NCBI RefSeq assembly: GCF_000223905.1
Contig: NC_015944.1
Coordinates: 1 to 64,000 of the forward strand
Reading direction: 5' to 3'
Length of the DNA stretch: 64,000 bases
Source of the DNA: Haloarcula hispanica ATCC 33960
GTDB taxonomy: Archaea > Halobacteriota > Halobacteria > Halobacteriales > Haloarculaceae
A model generated the notes under the pieces. It was not told the DNA's origin and did no database searches. It worked only from the letters and a program-made list of their open reading frames with translations. The translations under genes and the position numbers were made by a program. Shown here piece after piece: positions 36,476 to 47,234 of the stretch. Positions within the stretch are counted from its first letter, which is position 1. Every line of letters begins with the position of its first letter.

Positions 36476-36576
36476 AGTGCCCCTCGTCGCTGGACGGCCT
36501 TAATATCGTGTCGTTTGGTGACAGAGGACTCTCAAACATGGCAGCGACGCGCGACTGGCCGTGGTCTGGGACTCGC

Positions 36577-37830
36577 CTATGGCCAGGTGCCGCGCTGCTC
36601 GCCAGCGTTCATGACCCGCTGGAGTGCGACGACGTACGCGGCGGTTCGGAGCGACGGGAGGTTCCGCTCCTCGTAGGCGTCGACGAGGTTCCCGAACTGG
36701 TCGACGATAATCGAGTCCAGTTCCTCGTTCACGCGCTCTTCGGACCAGTAGAAGCGCTGTCGGTTCTGGACCCACTCGAAGTACGACACGATGACGCCGC
36801 CTGCGTTCGCGAGGATATCCGGAATGACCAGCGTCTCGCGGTCGCTGAGAACGTCGTCCGCTGCGGGGGTAATCGGGCCGTTTGCGGCCTCAGAGATGAC
36901 GTCGGCGGAGATGTCATGTGCCAGGGGCTCGTCGATGGCGTTCTCGAGTGCGGCCGGGATCAACAGGTCGACATCAAGCGTGAGCAGTTCCTCGTTCGTG
37001 AGTTCCTCCGCTGCGTCCGGATATCCGACGACGCTCCCGGTTTCGCGTTTGTAGTCCTTGACTGCGACGGGGTCGAACGACGCTTCGCTGTAGATAGCCC
37101 CGCTCGAATCGGACACGGCGACGACGTTGGCACCCATCTGGTGAATGAGTTTCGCCGCGATCCAGCCGGCGTTTCCGTAGCCCTGGACTGCGACCGTTGC
37201 GCCTTCGAGGTCCTTGTCGAGATACTCGAAGGCTTCACGCGCTGCGACGACCGTCGAACGCCCGGTCGCTTCGACGCGGCCTTCGCTGCCACCGCTTGCG
37301 AGGTCCTTCCCGGTGATGACGCCGGGTTCGGTCGTGTTTTCGAGTGTCTCGTAGGTGTCCTTGATCCAGTTCATCTCGCGCTGGCCCGTGTTGACATCTG
37401 GTGCGGGCACGTCGCGGTCAGCCCCAATCAGCGGCGTCAGTTCCTTCGCGAACGAGCGCGTGACCCGTTCGAGTTCGCTCTCGGAATAATTACTCGGGTC
37501 GATGACGATGCCGCCTTTCCCGCCGCCGAGCGGGATATCGCCCGTCGCCGTCTTGTAGACCATCCAGCCGGAGAGCGCCTTGACCTCGTCCCGGTCTACC
37601 TGCGGGTGATAGCGGATTCCGCCCTTGTATGGGCCGCGGTCACCGTTGAACTGTGACCGGTACGCACGGAACACCTCGACCGACCCGTCGTCCATCTCGA
37701 CAGACAGGTTCGTCTCCAGTATCCGCTCGGGAGTTTTCAGCCGTTCCAGCTGTCCCTCTGAAATGTCTAAATATTGTGCTGCTGCATCTATCTGTGTCCG
37801 TAGACTCTGGTACGGATTTACATCAGACAT
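36577..37830 (-). CDS. gdhA: Glu/Leu/Phe/Val dehydrogenase
   Basis: 417-residue glutamate dehydrogenase type enzyme: interconverts glutamate with 2-oxoglutarate and ammonia. Substrate-binding motif [13 protein letters not shown], catalytic lysine in [14 protein letters not shown], a Rossmann dinucleotide motif [17 protein letters not shown] and the terminal [21 protein letters not shown] are all intact. A second, clearly different copy is at 41728-43023, with a BAT regulator between them. The paralogue letter is a guess; cofactor preference is not certain from sequence. Confidence 0.93.
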   Translation of the reverse strand: MSDVNPYQSLRTQIDAAAQYLDISEGQLERLKTPERILETNLSVEMDDGSVEVFRAYRSQFNGDRGPYKGGIRYHPQVDRDEVKALSGWMVYKTATGDIPLGGGKGGIVIDPSNYSESELERVTRSFAKELTPLIGADRDVPAPDVNTGQREMNWIKDTYETLENTTEPGVITGKDLASGGSEGRVEATGRSTVVAAREAFEYLDKDLEGATVAVQGYGNAGWIAAKLIHQMGANVVAVSDSSGAIYSEASFDPVAVKDYKRETGSVVGYPDAAEELTNEELLTLDVDLLIPAALENAIDEPLAHDISADVISEAANGPITPAADDVLSDRETLVIPDILANAGGVIVSYFEWVQNRQRFYWSEERVNEELDSIIVDQFGNLVDAYEERNLPSLRTAAYVVALQRVMNAGEQRGTWP

Positions 37831-37950
37831 ATATCCACGGGATTCATCGAGATACCAAAAGCTATCTATTTCTACCAGGAAAATTACTATATCACTCGAT
37901 ATAGTAAGTACTAAAAGAGGGGCTTACAACCGCGCTTGGATCCGAATCTC

Positions 37951-38256
37951 TTATCCTACCTTCACATTCTTATCAAATTCTGACACAACTACGTTTCCTG
38001 TATTGTCCGTCACCCGAACAGCGGTGTTCGTATCGAGTGCCACAGCGTCCGCAACCTGTTCCGTTCCACGTACTGGAACGTTGACCCGGTCGACATCAGG
38101 GATCAGACAGTCACGACGTTCGGCACGTTCGAGCAGGACGTCTCCGCTTGGGAAGTGCCAGACCCGCGTCACGGAACGGAACACTGGCATCGACGTCGGC
38201 GCTTCGACGCGCCTGATAGCTCTCTTCTCCGTCAAGCGACGTTGTACGTCCATCAT
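37951..38256 (-). CDS. Small haloarchaeal protein of unknown function
   Basis: 101 residues, mixed strands, ending SEFDKNVKVG. The block RVWHFPSGDVLLERAERRDCLIPDVDRVNVPVRGTEQVADAVALDTNTAVRVTDNTGNVVV looks like a beta-rich single domain with haloarchaeal codon use. No family recognised and no signal peptide. It lies upstream of gdhA on the same strand with a 120-base gap. Confidence 0.55.
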   Translation of the reverse strand: MMDVQRRLTEKRAIRRVEAPTSMPVFRSVTRVWHFPSGDVLLERAERRDCLIPDVDRVNVPVRGTEQVADAVALDTNTAVRVTDNTGNVVVSEFDKNVKVG

Positions 38257-38587
38257 AGCTGAGCTGAATCGGCGGGAGCTATTGGCTCGCGACTGCCCGG
38301 ACGACGGGCAGGGACCGACCGTGTCGGCGTCTGTGTGATGTCCGTCATGTGTCTCCCCGAGTACCGGCCGTCGACCGATGGCACTCTATCGGAACGACCG
38401 CGGGAATGAGCAAATACTAAATTGTTTAGCAACGAAGTCCTCCAGACACCAGGTGTTTACTATTGAACCCTCCATACAGAACACGGCAACCGAAACACCC
38501 CGTTCCCGACGGGTGGCGACAACTCGAACGAGCGTCTACGCATAGCGCCAGTGGTCTCAGTGATAGCTCTGTGCCTGGGAGAATCAG
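38257..38587. promoter_or_regulatory. Promoter region of the BAT-family gene
   Basis: 331 bases without a gene. It contains the perfect short palindrome ACACCAGGTGT (38446-38456) and the AT-rich CTAAATTGTTTAG (38418-38430) upstream of the BAT-family gene; a regulator-binding role is possible but not shown. Confidence 0.35.
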
Positions 38588-41455
38588 ATGAGCGACGTCG
38601 GGAGTCCACTCCACACGGCCCAGGTTCTCGTCGTCGGTTCGGCGAATTGGACCGAGCCGTTCTCAGACGCTCTCAGCGCGAGCACCGAGGCCACTATTCT
38701 CACCGCTGGGACGCCATCGGACGCTCTGGATACGGTTCGGCAGCGCTCGGTCGACTGTCTCGTCACGGGCGAGACACTCGACGACGGGAGTGGCACTGAT
38801 CTGGTCCGACAGCTCCGGGATTCGGCTCCGGATCTCCCGGTCGTCCTCGGAACCACGGACGGCAGTGAGGCCCTGGCGAGCGAGGCAATCCAGGCCGGCG
38901 TTTCCGACTACGTTCCCCTCACAGGGCCGGAGGGCCTGCGGATAGACGAGTTGATCCAGCGAACCGGGAACGCGCTCCAGTCCGCTCGGCGAGCGATCAC
39001 ACAGCGCGAACGGGCGCGGCAGTTCGACGCCGTCTTTCACGACACACAGACGGCCACCTGGGTCCTCGACCCGGATGGCTCGCTCGCCCGTGTGAATCAG
39101 ACGGGACGGGCGATGATCGACGAGGACGTGGACGCGGTCATTGGTGACCTGTTCTGGACGCTGCCGTGGTGGGCACAGTCCGCGGCGACCGAACGCGATA
39201 TCCGGCAGCTCGTGGAGGCCGCACGCGACGGGCAGTTCGGGAACGCGGTCGTTCACCGGCCGACCACGGCCACGGACCGCGTTATCGAGCTTTCGGTTCG
39301 GCCGGTCGAGAACGACTTCGGCGACGTCACCTCGATCGTGATCGAAGGGATAGACATCACGGAGCAGGTCACTCTCGACCGTGACCTCCGCCAGTCCGAG
39401 GAACTCCACCGGGTCACGCTCAGCAACATGACCGACACCGTCCTCATGACGAACGAGGACGGTGAGTACACCTACGTCTGCCCGAACGTCCACTTCATCT
39501 TCGGCTACACCGACGACGAGATCCGCGAGCAGGAACCGATCGACACGCTCCTCGGTGAGGACCTGTTCGACCGTGCTGAACTCGCCGAGAAGGGCGTTCT
39601 CAAGAACATCGAGTGTACCGTCACCGACAAAGCGGGCCACGAGCACACGCTGCTGGTCAACGTCCGCGAAGTCGAGATTCAGGGCGGGACACTGCTGTAC
39701 AGCTGTCGGGACATCACGAAACGGAAACAGCGCGAGGAAGCGCTGGCGACGCTGCAGGAAACCGCACGGAAGTTCCTCTACACGGAGACCGATCAGGAGA
39801 TTGCCCACCACATCGTCGATGACGTGCTCAGTGTGTTCGACGTCTCCGCGAGTGCCATCTACCTGCACGACGTCGAGACGAACGAACTCCAGCCTGTCAC
39901 ACAGTCACAGGCGATGACCGAACACCACGGGCCGCTGCCGGCCGTCCGCACGAACGACGACACGCTTCCGAGCCACAGCTTCGTCAACGACGAGACACTC
40001 GTGTTCGACGACGTCCACACGTCGGACCGACTGGAAAACCGGGCGACCGACCTCCGGAGCGTCATGTTCATTCCGCTGGGCAACCACGGCGTGTTCGTCA
40101 GCGGCTCGACAGCCGTCGGGGTGTTCGACGACGTCACACAGGAACTCACCGACCTGCTCGCGGCGACCGCCGAGGCTGCCCTTGATCGAGTGGTAAGGGA
40201 ATCCCAGCTCCGGGAACAGGATCGCGAACTCCAGCGGCAAAACGAGCAACTGACCGCCCTGAATCACATCAACAACACGATTCGGGAGATCGATCAGACG
40301 ATCGTCAGCGCCGAAACACAGGAAGAGATCAACCACACCGTCTGCGAACGGCTGACTGACACGGACCGATTCAAGTTCGCGTGGATCGGCAGCGTCGATC
40401 CGGGCGGTAATACCGTCGAAACGCGAGCGTGGGCAGGCAACGAACAGGGGTATCTCGACAGTCAGCCAATCACCGTCGCGGACTCCGAGACCGAGCCCGC
40501 CGGCCGGACGGCTGCGACCGGCGAGGTGACGATGATCCCCAACGTCGCCGCTGACCTCCGGAACGCGCCGTGGCGGTCGGACGCGCTCACGCGTGACTTC
40601 CTCTCGGTGCTGAGCATCCCGCTGGTGTACAACGATCTCAGGCACGGCATCCTCACCATCTACGCGGACACGAAAGACGCGTTCGACGAGACAACGCGCA
40701 CAGTGTTGCGCGAACTCGGCGAGACAATCGCCTCGGCGCTCAGTGCTATCGAACGGAAACACGCGCTGCTCACGACGTCAGTGACCCGCGTCGAGTTCGA
40801 CATCGATGACGAGCGATTCCTCCTGTCGAGACTCGCCCGGTCGGCGGGGTGTACCCTCTCCTACGAGGGCGGCATCCAGCACGCGCCGGCTGGTAACAGC
40901 GTGTTCGTCACGGTCGAAGACGCTGACGTGCAAACGGTCGCGGCGGCTGCGGCGGACATGACGTCGATTGACGACGTGACACAGATCAGTGACGACGACA
41001 CCGAGAGCGGCGTCCTGCGGCTGGAGTTGTCACAGCCGTTCCTCGCCTTAGAACTGGCCGACCACGGCGCTATCTTCCGGGAAGCGACCGCAGACCCGGA
41101 CGGGACGACACTCGTCGTCGATGTGCCACAGAGCGTCGACGTTCGAAACATCGCACAGTTGGTCGACAGCACGTTCTCCGGCGTCGAACTCAAGCGCAAG
41201 GAGACGCTCGAACGGGGTATCGAGCAGGACCGGAGTTCGGAGTTCCTCACGGACCTCACGGAGCGCCAGCTCGAAGTGATTCAGACCGCCTACTACAGTG
41301 GCTATTTCGAGTCACCGCGCACGAAGTCCGGCGAGGACATCGCGACGATGCTCGAAATCTCTCCGCCGGCGTTCTACCAGCACGTCCGGACTGTCCAGCG
41401 GAAGCTGTTCACCACACTGTTCGAAGACCGGAGTGTCTCGGGTCTGGAGTCGTGA
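38588..41455 (+). CDS. BAT-family regulator, receiver-PAS-PAS-GAF-GAF-HTH
   Basis: 955-residue cytoplasmic regulator built like bacterioopsin activators: a receiver-like domain (about 10-125), PAS (about 145-260), PAS (about 265-380, ending in CRDITKRK), two GAF domains (about 390-530 and 560-715), the BAT domain (about 725-890) and a C-terminal HTH_10 DNA-binding unit (LTERQLEVIQTAYYSGYFESPRTKSGEDIATMLEISPPAFYQHVR). The receiver lacks the phosphoacceptor Asp: the usual SDY is VTGETLDDG, so it is not phosphorylated in the normal way. It stands between two glutamate dehydrogenase genes and runs toward the second. Confidence 0.9.
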   Translation: MSDVGSPLHTAQVLVVGSANWTEPFSDALSASTEATILTAGTPSDALDTVRQRSVDCLVTGETLDDGSGTDLVRQLRDSAPDLPVVLGTTDGSEALASEAIQAGVSDYVPLTGPEGLRIDELIQRTGNALQSARRAITQRERARQFDAVFHDTQTATWVLDPDGSLARVNQTGRAMIDEDVDAVIGDLFWTLPWWAQSAATERDIRQLVEAARDGQFGNAVVHRPTTATDRVIELSVRPVENDFGDVTSIVIEGIDITEQVTLDRDLRQSEELHRVTLSNMTDTVLMTNEDGEYTYVCPNVHFIFGYTDDEIREQEPIDTLLGEDLFDRAELAEKGVLKNIECTVTDKAGHEHTLLVNVREVEIQGGTLLYSCRDITKRKQREEALATLQETARKFLYTETDQEIAHHIVDDVLSVFDVSASAIYLHDVETNELQPVTQSQAMTEHHGPLPAVRTNDDTLPSHSFVNDETLVFDDVHTSDRLENRATDLRSVMFIPLGNHGVFVSGSTAVGVFDDVTQELTDLLAATAEAALDRVVRESQLREQDRELQRQNEQLTALNHINNTIREIDQTIVSAETQEEINHTVCERLTDTDRFKFAWIGSVDPGGNTVETRAWAGNEQGYLDSQPITVADSETEPAGRTAATGEVTMIPNVAADLRNAPWRSDALTRDFLSVLSIPLVYNDLRHGILTIYADTKDAFDETTRTVLRELGETIASALSAIERKHALLTTSVTRVEFDIDDERFLLSRLARSAGCTLSYEGGIQHAPAGNSVFVTVEDADVQTVAAAAADMTSIDDVTQISDDDTESGVLRLELSQPFLALELADHGAIFREATADPDGTTLVVDVPQSVDVRNIAQLVDSTFSGVELKRKETLERGIEQDRSSEFLTDLTERQLEVIQTAYYSGYFESPRTKSGEDIATMLEISPPAFYQHVRTVQRKLFTTLFEDRSVSGLES

Positions 41456-41581
41456 ACGGGGTTCAATAATAAACAACCTAATCAACTCCTGCTTCTTTGT
41501 TTAACCTCTGAATATTCCTTTGATGTCCTTCTATTCCTTAATCGAGTACTGGCGGTCGGACACCGTCACTCGTGAATACAC

Positions 41582-41725
41582 ATGAGAGATGTAGAGCAAG
41601 ACCACGACGAGGCGACACCGTACGAGTGCTTTGCGTGTGGCAAAGTCATCACTGCAGAGAGCCAACCGGAGAATTGTCAGGACTGTGGCGGTGAAATGCG
41701 CAACCGACTGACACCGTTGGAATAA
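41582..41725 (+). CDS. Rubrerythrin-like small zinc-ribbon protein
   Basis: 47 residues: [23 protein letters not shown]..., with CFAC and CQDC cysteine pairs forming a rubredoxin/zinc-ribbon knuckle, then [12 protein letters not shown]. This short rubrerythrin-like protein is common in haloarchaea; it may bind iron or zinc. It ends 2 bases before the gdhB start, so the two are likely co-transcribed. Confidence 0.85.
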   Translation: MRDVEQDHDEATPYECFACGKVITAESQPENCQDCGGEMRNRLTPLE

Positions 41726-41727
41726 CG

Positions 41728-43023
41728 ATGGGATCGGAACTGAGCCCCGCTTCTCCTTCGGAAGACTCGTCGACGCCGTCCGAGCCCGAATCAGCGCTGG
41801 AAACAGCCCGTCTACAACTCCACCGAGCCGCGGACCACCTCGATATCGACCCGAACATCGTCGAGCGACTGAACCACCCGCGAAACGTCCACGAAGTCAC
41901 CGTTCCGATTGAGCGGGACGATGGCACAGTCGAAGTGTTCACCGGGTATCGAGCCCAGCACGATAGCGTCAGGGGGCCGTACAAGGGCGGGCTTCGCTAT
42001 CACCCTGACGTGACGAGGGACGAATGCGTCGGACTCGGGATCTGGATGACCTGGAAATGCGCGGTGATGGACCTCCCATTCGGCGGCGCCAAAGGGGGTA
42101 TCGCCGTCAACCCGAAAACGTTGAGCCGAGACGAGAAAGAACGGCTCACCCGTAGGTTCGCACAGGAACTCCGCAAAGTCATCGGCCCGAACCTGGACAT
42201 TCCCGCCCCGGACATGGGAACGGACCCACAGACGATGGCCTGGCTGATGGACGCCTACTCCATGCAAGAAGGCGAGACGATTCCGGGTGTCGTCACCGGA
42301 AAGCCGCCGATTGTCGGTGGGAGCAAGGGACGCGAGGACGCGCCCGGTCGGAGCGTGGCGATTATCACACAGTTGGTCTGTGAGTACTACGACCAGCCGC
42401 TGTCAGAGACCACGGTCGCAGTACAGGGCTACGGCAGTGTCGGTGCGAATGCCGCACGGTTGCTCGACGAACAGGGCGCGACTGTCGTCGCGATCAGCGA
42501 CGTGAACGGGGCAATGTACGACCCCGCCGGTATCGATACGGCGACAGTGCCATCACACGACGAGGAACCGGAGGCGGTCACCGAGTACGCCGACACCGTG
42601 ATTTCGAACGACGAGCTGCTGACGCTGGACGTCGACGTCCTCATCCCGGCTGCACTCGGGAACGTCATCACTGAGGCCAACGCGGACGACATCGCCGCGG
42701 ATTTCGTCGTGGAAGGGGCAAACGGCCCGACCACGTCCACCGCTGACTCCATCCTCGCTGACCGAGATGTCATGGTGATTCCGGATATCCTGGCGAACGC
42801 CGGTGGCGTCACGGTGAGCTACTTCGAGTGGCTACAGGACATCAACCGTCGGTCGTGGTCACTTGAGCGCGTGAACGACGAACTCGACGAAGAGATGCGG
42901 GCGGCCTGGGACGCCGTCCGGACGGAGTTCGAAAACCGCGACATTACGTGGCGCGATGCGGCGTACATCGTTGCCCTGTCCCGTATCGCGGAGGCCCACG
43001 AAGCGCGTGGGCTCTGGCCGTAG
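41728..43023 (+). CDS. gdhB: Glu/Leu/Phe/Val dehydrogenase, second copy
   Basis: 431-residue glutamate dehydrogenase type enzyme with [13 protein letters not shown], catalytic lysine in [14 protein letters not shown], the specific [20 protein letters not shown] block and Rossmann motif [17 protein letters not shown]. It has an N-terminal Ser/Pro-rich extension of about 25 residues. It differs from the copy at 36577-37830 in the loop after the catalytic lysine and in the VNTGQREM / MGTDPQTM block, so the two may differ in cofactor or direction. Follows the zinc-ribbon gene with a 2-base gap. Confidence 0.93.
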   Translation: MGSELSPASPSEDSSTPSEPESALETARLQLHRAADHLDIDPNIVERLNHPRNVHEVTVPIERDDGTVEVFTGYRAQHDSVRGPYKGGLRYHPDVTRDECVGLGIWMTWKCAVMDLPFGGAKGGIAVNPKTLSRDEKERLTRRFAQELRKVIGPNLDIPAPDMGTDPQTMAWLMDAYSMQEGETIPGVVTGKPPIVGGSKGREDAPGRSVAIITQLVCEYYDQPLSETTVAVQGYGSVGANAARLLDEQGATVVAISDVNGAMYDPAGIDTATVPSHDEEPEAVTEYADTVISNDELLTLDVDVLIPAALGNVITEANADDIAADFVVEGANGPTTSTADSILADRDVMVIPDILANAGGVTVSYFEWLQDINRRSWSLERVNDELDEEMRAAWDAVRTEFENRDITWRDAAYIVALSRIAEAHEARGLWP

Positions 43024-43093
43024 CACTGGTTCTGTCGGTTCCATTACGGGTTCCACCACTGTCGATGCCGAGAAACCGCGACCACCGCTTCCC

Positions 43094-46000
43094 TCAGTAG
43101 CGGAACTCGAACTGTGCCCCGCCAGCAGTGCTCTCCGTCACACGGACGGTCCAGCCGTGCGCTTTGGCGATGTCCGCCACGATTGAAAGTCCGAAGCCAG
43201 TCCCTCCTTTGGTAGACGTCACGCCGTGTTCCAGTACTTCCTCACGCTTTGCCGGCGGAATCCCGTCGCCGTCGTCCGCGACGTAGAACCCGTCAGGGCT
43301 GTCTAGCTGCCCGACGGTTACGGTGACGGCGTCCCCACCATGCTCGATAGCGTTCCTGAAGAGGTTCTCGAACAGTTGCGTCAACCGGCCGGCGTCACCA
43401 GCCACTGTCGGGACCGCCTCAGCAACTGTCAGCGTTGCGTCAGCGGTGTCGACGTACCCCCACGCCTCCGTCGTCACGGTCTTGAGATCGATTTGTTTCG
43501 TATCCGTGATTGTGGTCTCACCGCGTGCCAGCGTCAGGAGGTCGTCGATCAACTGCTCCATGCGGTCGTGTGCCGCCTCGATCCGCTCTAGGTAACTGAG
43601 GTCGCCCGTCTCCTCGACGATGTCGAGAAACCCGATGGCGATGGACAGCGGGTTCCGGAGGTCGTGGGCGACGACACTGGCAAATTCGTCGAGCCGCTCG
43701 TTTTGCCGCTGCAGTTCGGTTTCCCGGCTTGCGCGTGTGAATGCCGCCTCGACAGTCGCACCCAGTATCTGGAACAGGTCCACGTCTGTATCAGAGAACG
43801 TCTGTTCCTGTGTCGTTCCGACGCCGATAAGCCCAAACTCGCCCAGAGGAACGAACAGGCCGCTCCTGAGTTGTGCGTCGGCCTTGCCGAGTGTTACTTC
43901 GGACTGGAGATCGTCGTATTTACGCAACTCCGACGCCTCGAACGCCTCCCACGCAAGCGCCTCTCCGGACTCCAGCCGCGGGAGCTCACCGAGCAGTTCT
44001 CTCGTGGCCGCACTCGCCGTCAGCGGGACGAGCTCGTCGGCTTGGTTGGCAGACTCCCAGATCCCGGTGAGCTCGAACCCGAGAATATCGACGGCAGCCT
44101 CGACAGCGATGTCGCCGATTTCGGCACTCGACTGTGCGCCGCTGAGCCGCTGCGCAGTCGCCTGCAGTGATCGGAGCTTCGACTCTAACTGCTTCTGGTC
44201 AGTGATATCCTCCAGAACGGCCAGTATGCTCGTTATTTCCCCATCCGGTGCAGTGATTGGGGCAACCGACAGAAGTAGATCCAGTACCTCACCATCTTTC
44301 GTTTCCCGCCGTATCTCCTTGCCGCGAATCGGCTCGCCGCTCAGTGCGCGCTGTCGGTGGGATTCGAATTCAGCCTGCTGCTCGTCCGGGACCATCGGAT
44401 TGAACTCGCCGAGCACCTCCTCCCGAGACCAGCCGAACATGTTCTCGGCCCCGTCGTTCCAGCGGATGACGGTTCCGTCCGTGTCGATTTCCATGACGGT
44501 GAGTGGCGTCGCCTCGATGAGTGATTCGAGTCGCTGGTTCGTCGTTTCGAGTTCGCGTTCCCGCTTGACCTGTTCAGTTACGTTGCGGGCGATGCCGACG
44601 ATCCGGACGATTTCGTCACCCAACATAACTGGCGCGAGGCTAGTGTCCCAGAACCGTGCGTCGGGAGCGATGTCCAACTCTTCCTGATACGAGATTGGCG
44701 CACGCTGTTCGACACAGCGAGTGTAGTTCGCTGCGAGCTCAGCACCACGCTCGGCACCGAATACTTCCCGTGGCGTCTGGCCACGAACTTCGTCGGTAGT
44801 GAGTCCGGTCTGTGACTCGTAGCCGGGACTGAGTCGAGCAAACTCGAACGCTCGCTCGTCACCGGCTGTATCGACATCGAGCATGAAGATGGCGTCACCG
44901 GAGGTGTCGAGCAGTGCCTCGTACTCCTCGGCGAGCTCTCGGTGTGCGCGCTCCTCGGCTTTTCGCTCGGTGATATCCTGAAATACGCCCCGAATCACTG
45001 GCTCGTCATCCTGCGGCTCGTCGACGCGTTCCCCCCACGCCCGAACATCGCGCACGTCACCGCCAGTCCGGACGATTCGGAGATCGAGATCGTACGGTTC
45101 TCGGTCCGCAATTGCCCGCTCGACGGCAGTCGTAATCGTCTCCCTGTCGTCAGGATGGTAGAACTCGATCGCGTCGTCGAGCACCGGGTCGTAATCGTCG
45201 TCAACACCGTGAATCCGGCGGACCCCGTCAGACCAGTCGAGGGCCCCGGTCGACGGGAAGTACTCCCAGACGCCGATGTCTGCGATGTCCTGCACGCGTT
45301 CGAACAGGAACTCCTGGCGCTGGAGGTCGGCGTGGTCCCGCCCCCGCGATATCTCGGCACTCACGAGCTCTGAGAGTAGTTTCACGAACGTTCGCTCTAG
45401 CGCTCCAAAGGAATCGACTCGCGTCGTCGGACTCGAAAAATTGACCGTCCCGTACCGGGTCCCGTCGACAACGAGTGGCACGCCGATGTACGACTCTAAC
45501 TCGAACTCACGATATGCCGGGTGGGTTTCTCTCCCATCGGCAACTGCGTCTGCGAACGAACAGACCGAGTCTGTCCCGATAACTGCCTCGCAGTACGTCG
45601 ATTCGAGATCGAACTGATCACCGGATTCGATTTCGGACTCCGGTGCGTGCACCGCCTTGACCGTGTAATCGTCGCCCTGCACGCGTGAGACGATTCCGAT
45701 CTCGAGATCGAGCATTCGACACCCCAGCTCAAGCAGTTCCTGAAGCCGTGTCTCGGCCGAGACATCACTCTTTGCCATGACAGTCTGGAGTTCCCGGAGC
45801 GCGTCACGCTCGCGCTCCAACTGTCGCTTGACGTCGCTTTGTTCCGTGATGTCCCGAGCAACGACGAGCGCTTGATTGCTCTTGTTGCTCTGAAACGGTG
45901 TCACTCGAACATCAAACGTCCGTTTATCGCCCTCGGCCGTGATATCGAGTTGCAGGTCCGCGTCGTACAATCCCGTGACGCCTCCGTCGCCTTCTATGTC

Positions 46001-46993
46001 ATTGAGCGTCGAACGGACCGCAGATGTAAACTGCTCTGTATCAGACGTAGAAATACGGTTGCCCACAACTGTCTCCAACTGCTGCCCTGCGATCTGCGTT
46101 GACTGGTCCCCGGCGATCAGCCGTTTCGAAGCCGCATTCGCGAATTCGATCGTCCCTTCATCGTCGAGGACGAACACGGCGTCGTGGATGTTTTCGAGGA
46201 TCGTCTCACTGCGCTCCAGTTCCAGCTCTCGCTCCCGCTCGGCTGTAGTTTCGCGTGAAAAAATGGTGAGACCGTCATCGTCCGGGAACACTCGCACTTC
46301 GACCCAATAATCGAACGGCTCGCCAAGGTACTGTTCGAACGACACCGGTTCCCCGGTCTCCATCGCGGTTCGGTATTTGTCTTCGAGTTCCGTCCCAACT
46401 ATCGAGGGGAATTCTTCCCAGATACTGGCACCGATGATATCGTCGGGATTGCGGTCGACACGTCTGGCCATCTTCTCGTTTATGTATTCGATACGCCACT
46501 CGTCGTTGACGGCGTAGATCCCGTCAGTTGCCCGTTCCAGCGTTCGCTGGAAGCGGTCGGACAGTCGTTCGGCGACCGCTTGTTTGCGAGCGGCCTCGAC
46601 GAGCGTCTGTATGCGGCGCCCGAGCAACTCGAAACTGTTCTCGCCCGCATGGATCGGAATGTAATCGGAGACGCCCGCCTGCGTTGCCTCGCTCGCGATT
46701 CGCTCGCTTCCCCGGCCAGTGAATAGTATTGTCGGTATTTCGTATTGTTCAGCTTGGAGCCGATCTAAGAGATCAATTCCCGTCCCGTCCGGCAGCGAGT
46801 ACGACGTGACTACACAATCGACAGTCGAAGTTACAAGCAAGTCGAGCGCAGCCTCCACAGCCCCGACAGCTGTGACTTCAAAGCCCGATGAGATATTCAC
46901 GAGTTTCGTCTCCGCCAACTCAGCAAAGTCACTATCGTCGTTTACATACAGAACGTGAATACAATCGGACGTCTCACCACCTGTATAAGTCAT
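43094..46993 (-). CDS. Giant multi-PAS/GAF sensor histidine kinase
   Basis: 1299 residues, cytoplasmic. Order: receiver-like domain (about 12-125), two PAS domains (about 145-370), GAF (about 390-550), three PAS domains (about 555-930, each with a closing VxxDITE-type motif), GAF (about 945-1085), HisKA with the phosphoacceptor in VVAHDLRNPLSIAIGF, and the ATPase domain (N-box LFRNAIEHG, DDGDGIPP, GGTGFGLSIV). The receiver has VTSYSLPDGTG where the phosphoacceptor Asp should be Ser, so it is degenerate. No cognate DNA-binding gene is adjacent except the BAT regulator 1.6 kb away. Confidence 0.92.
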   Translation of the reverse strand: MTYTGGETSDCIHVLYVNDDSDFAELAETKLVNISSGFEVTAVGAVEAALDLLVTSTVDCVVTSYSLPDGTGIDLLDRLQAEQYEIPTILFTGRGSERIASEATQAGVSDYIPIHAGENSFELLGRRIQTLVEAARKQAVAERLSDRFQRTLERATDGIYAVNDEWRIEYINEKMARRVDRNPDDIIGASIWEEFPSIVGTELEDKYRTAMETGEPVSFEQYLGEPFDYWVEVRVFPDDDGLTIFSRETTAERERELELERSETILENIHDAVFVLDDEGTIEFANAASKRLIAGDQSTQIAGQQLETVVGNRISTSDTEQFTSAVRSTLNDIEGDGGVTGLYDADLQLDITAEGDKRTFDVRVTPFQSNKSNQALVVARDITEQSDVKRQLERERDALRELQTVMAKSDVSAETRLQELLELGCRMLDLEIGIVSRVQGDDYTVKAVHAPESEIESGDQFDLESTYCEAVIGTDSVCSFADAVADGRETHPAYREFELESYIGVPLVVDGTRYGTVNFSSPTTRVDSFGALERTFVKLLSELVSAEISRGRDHADLQRQEFLFERVQDIADIGVWEYFPSTGALDWSDGVRRIHGVDDDYDPVLDDAIEFYHPDDRETITTAVERAIADREPYDLDLRIVRTGGDVRDVRAWGERVDEPQDDEPVIRGVFQDITERKAEERAHRELAEEYEALLDTSGDAIFMLDVDTAGDERAFEFARLSPGYESQTGLTTDEVRGQTPREVFGAERGAELAANYTRCVEQRAPISYQEELDIAPDARFWDTSLAPVMLGDEIVRIVGIARNVTEQVKRERELETTNQRLESLIEATPLTVMEIDTDGTVIRWNDGAENMFGWSREEVLGEFNPMVPDEQQAEFESHRQRALSGEPIRGKEIRRETKDGEVLDLLLSVAPITAPDGEITSILAVLEDITDQKQLESKLRSLQATAQRLSGAQSSAEIGDIAVEAAVDILGFELTGIWESANQADELVPLTASAATRELLGELPRLESGEALAWEAFEASELRKYDDLQSEVTLGKADAQLRSGLFVPLGEFGLIGVGTTQEQTFSDTDVDLFQILGATVEAAFTRASRETELQRQNERLDEFASVVAHDLRNPLSIAIGFLDIVEETGDLSYLERIEAAHDRMEQLIDDLLTLARGETTITDTKQIDLKTVTTEAWGYVDTADATLTVAEAVPTVAGDAGRLTQLFENLFRNAIEHGGDAVTVTVGQLDSPDGFYVADDGDGIPPAKREEVLEHGVTSTKGGTGFGLSIVADIAKAHGWTVRVTESTAGGAQFEFRY

Positions 46994-47234
46994 TATTACA
47001 CCTACGCAGCGTGCTTTTAAGAATCGAGCGCACCAGTTCTTATCTGTGATATCCCGAGTACGATACAGCCGGCTTTCTGATGCAGATCCAATCAGATTTT
47101 AGATGGCACAGATGCCACCTATTCGTTCATCGGGTACCACAAATCAGGCACCGCCGGTATCGGAGTATATATTCTGAGATTTGGGTCCGCAACTTTATGA
47201 ACCGAAATTAGGTAGATCCGATATTGTGCCAGAG

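Noticed and set aside
36508-37656. Long plus-strand open frame opposite glutamate dehydrogenase
   Set aside because: Shadow of the coding strand; the minus-strand protein is a complete dehydrogenase.
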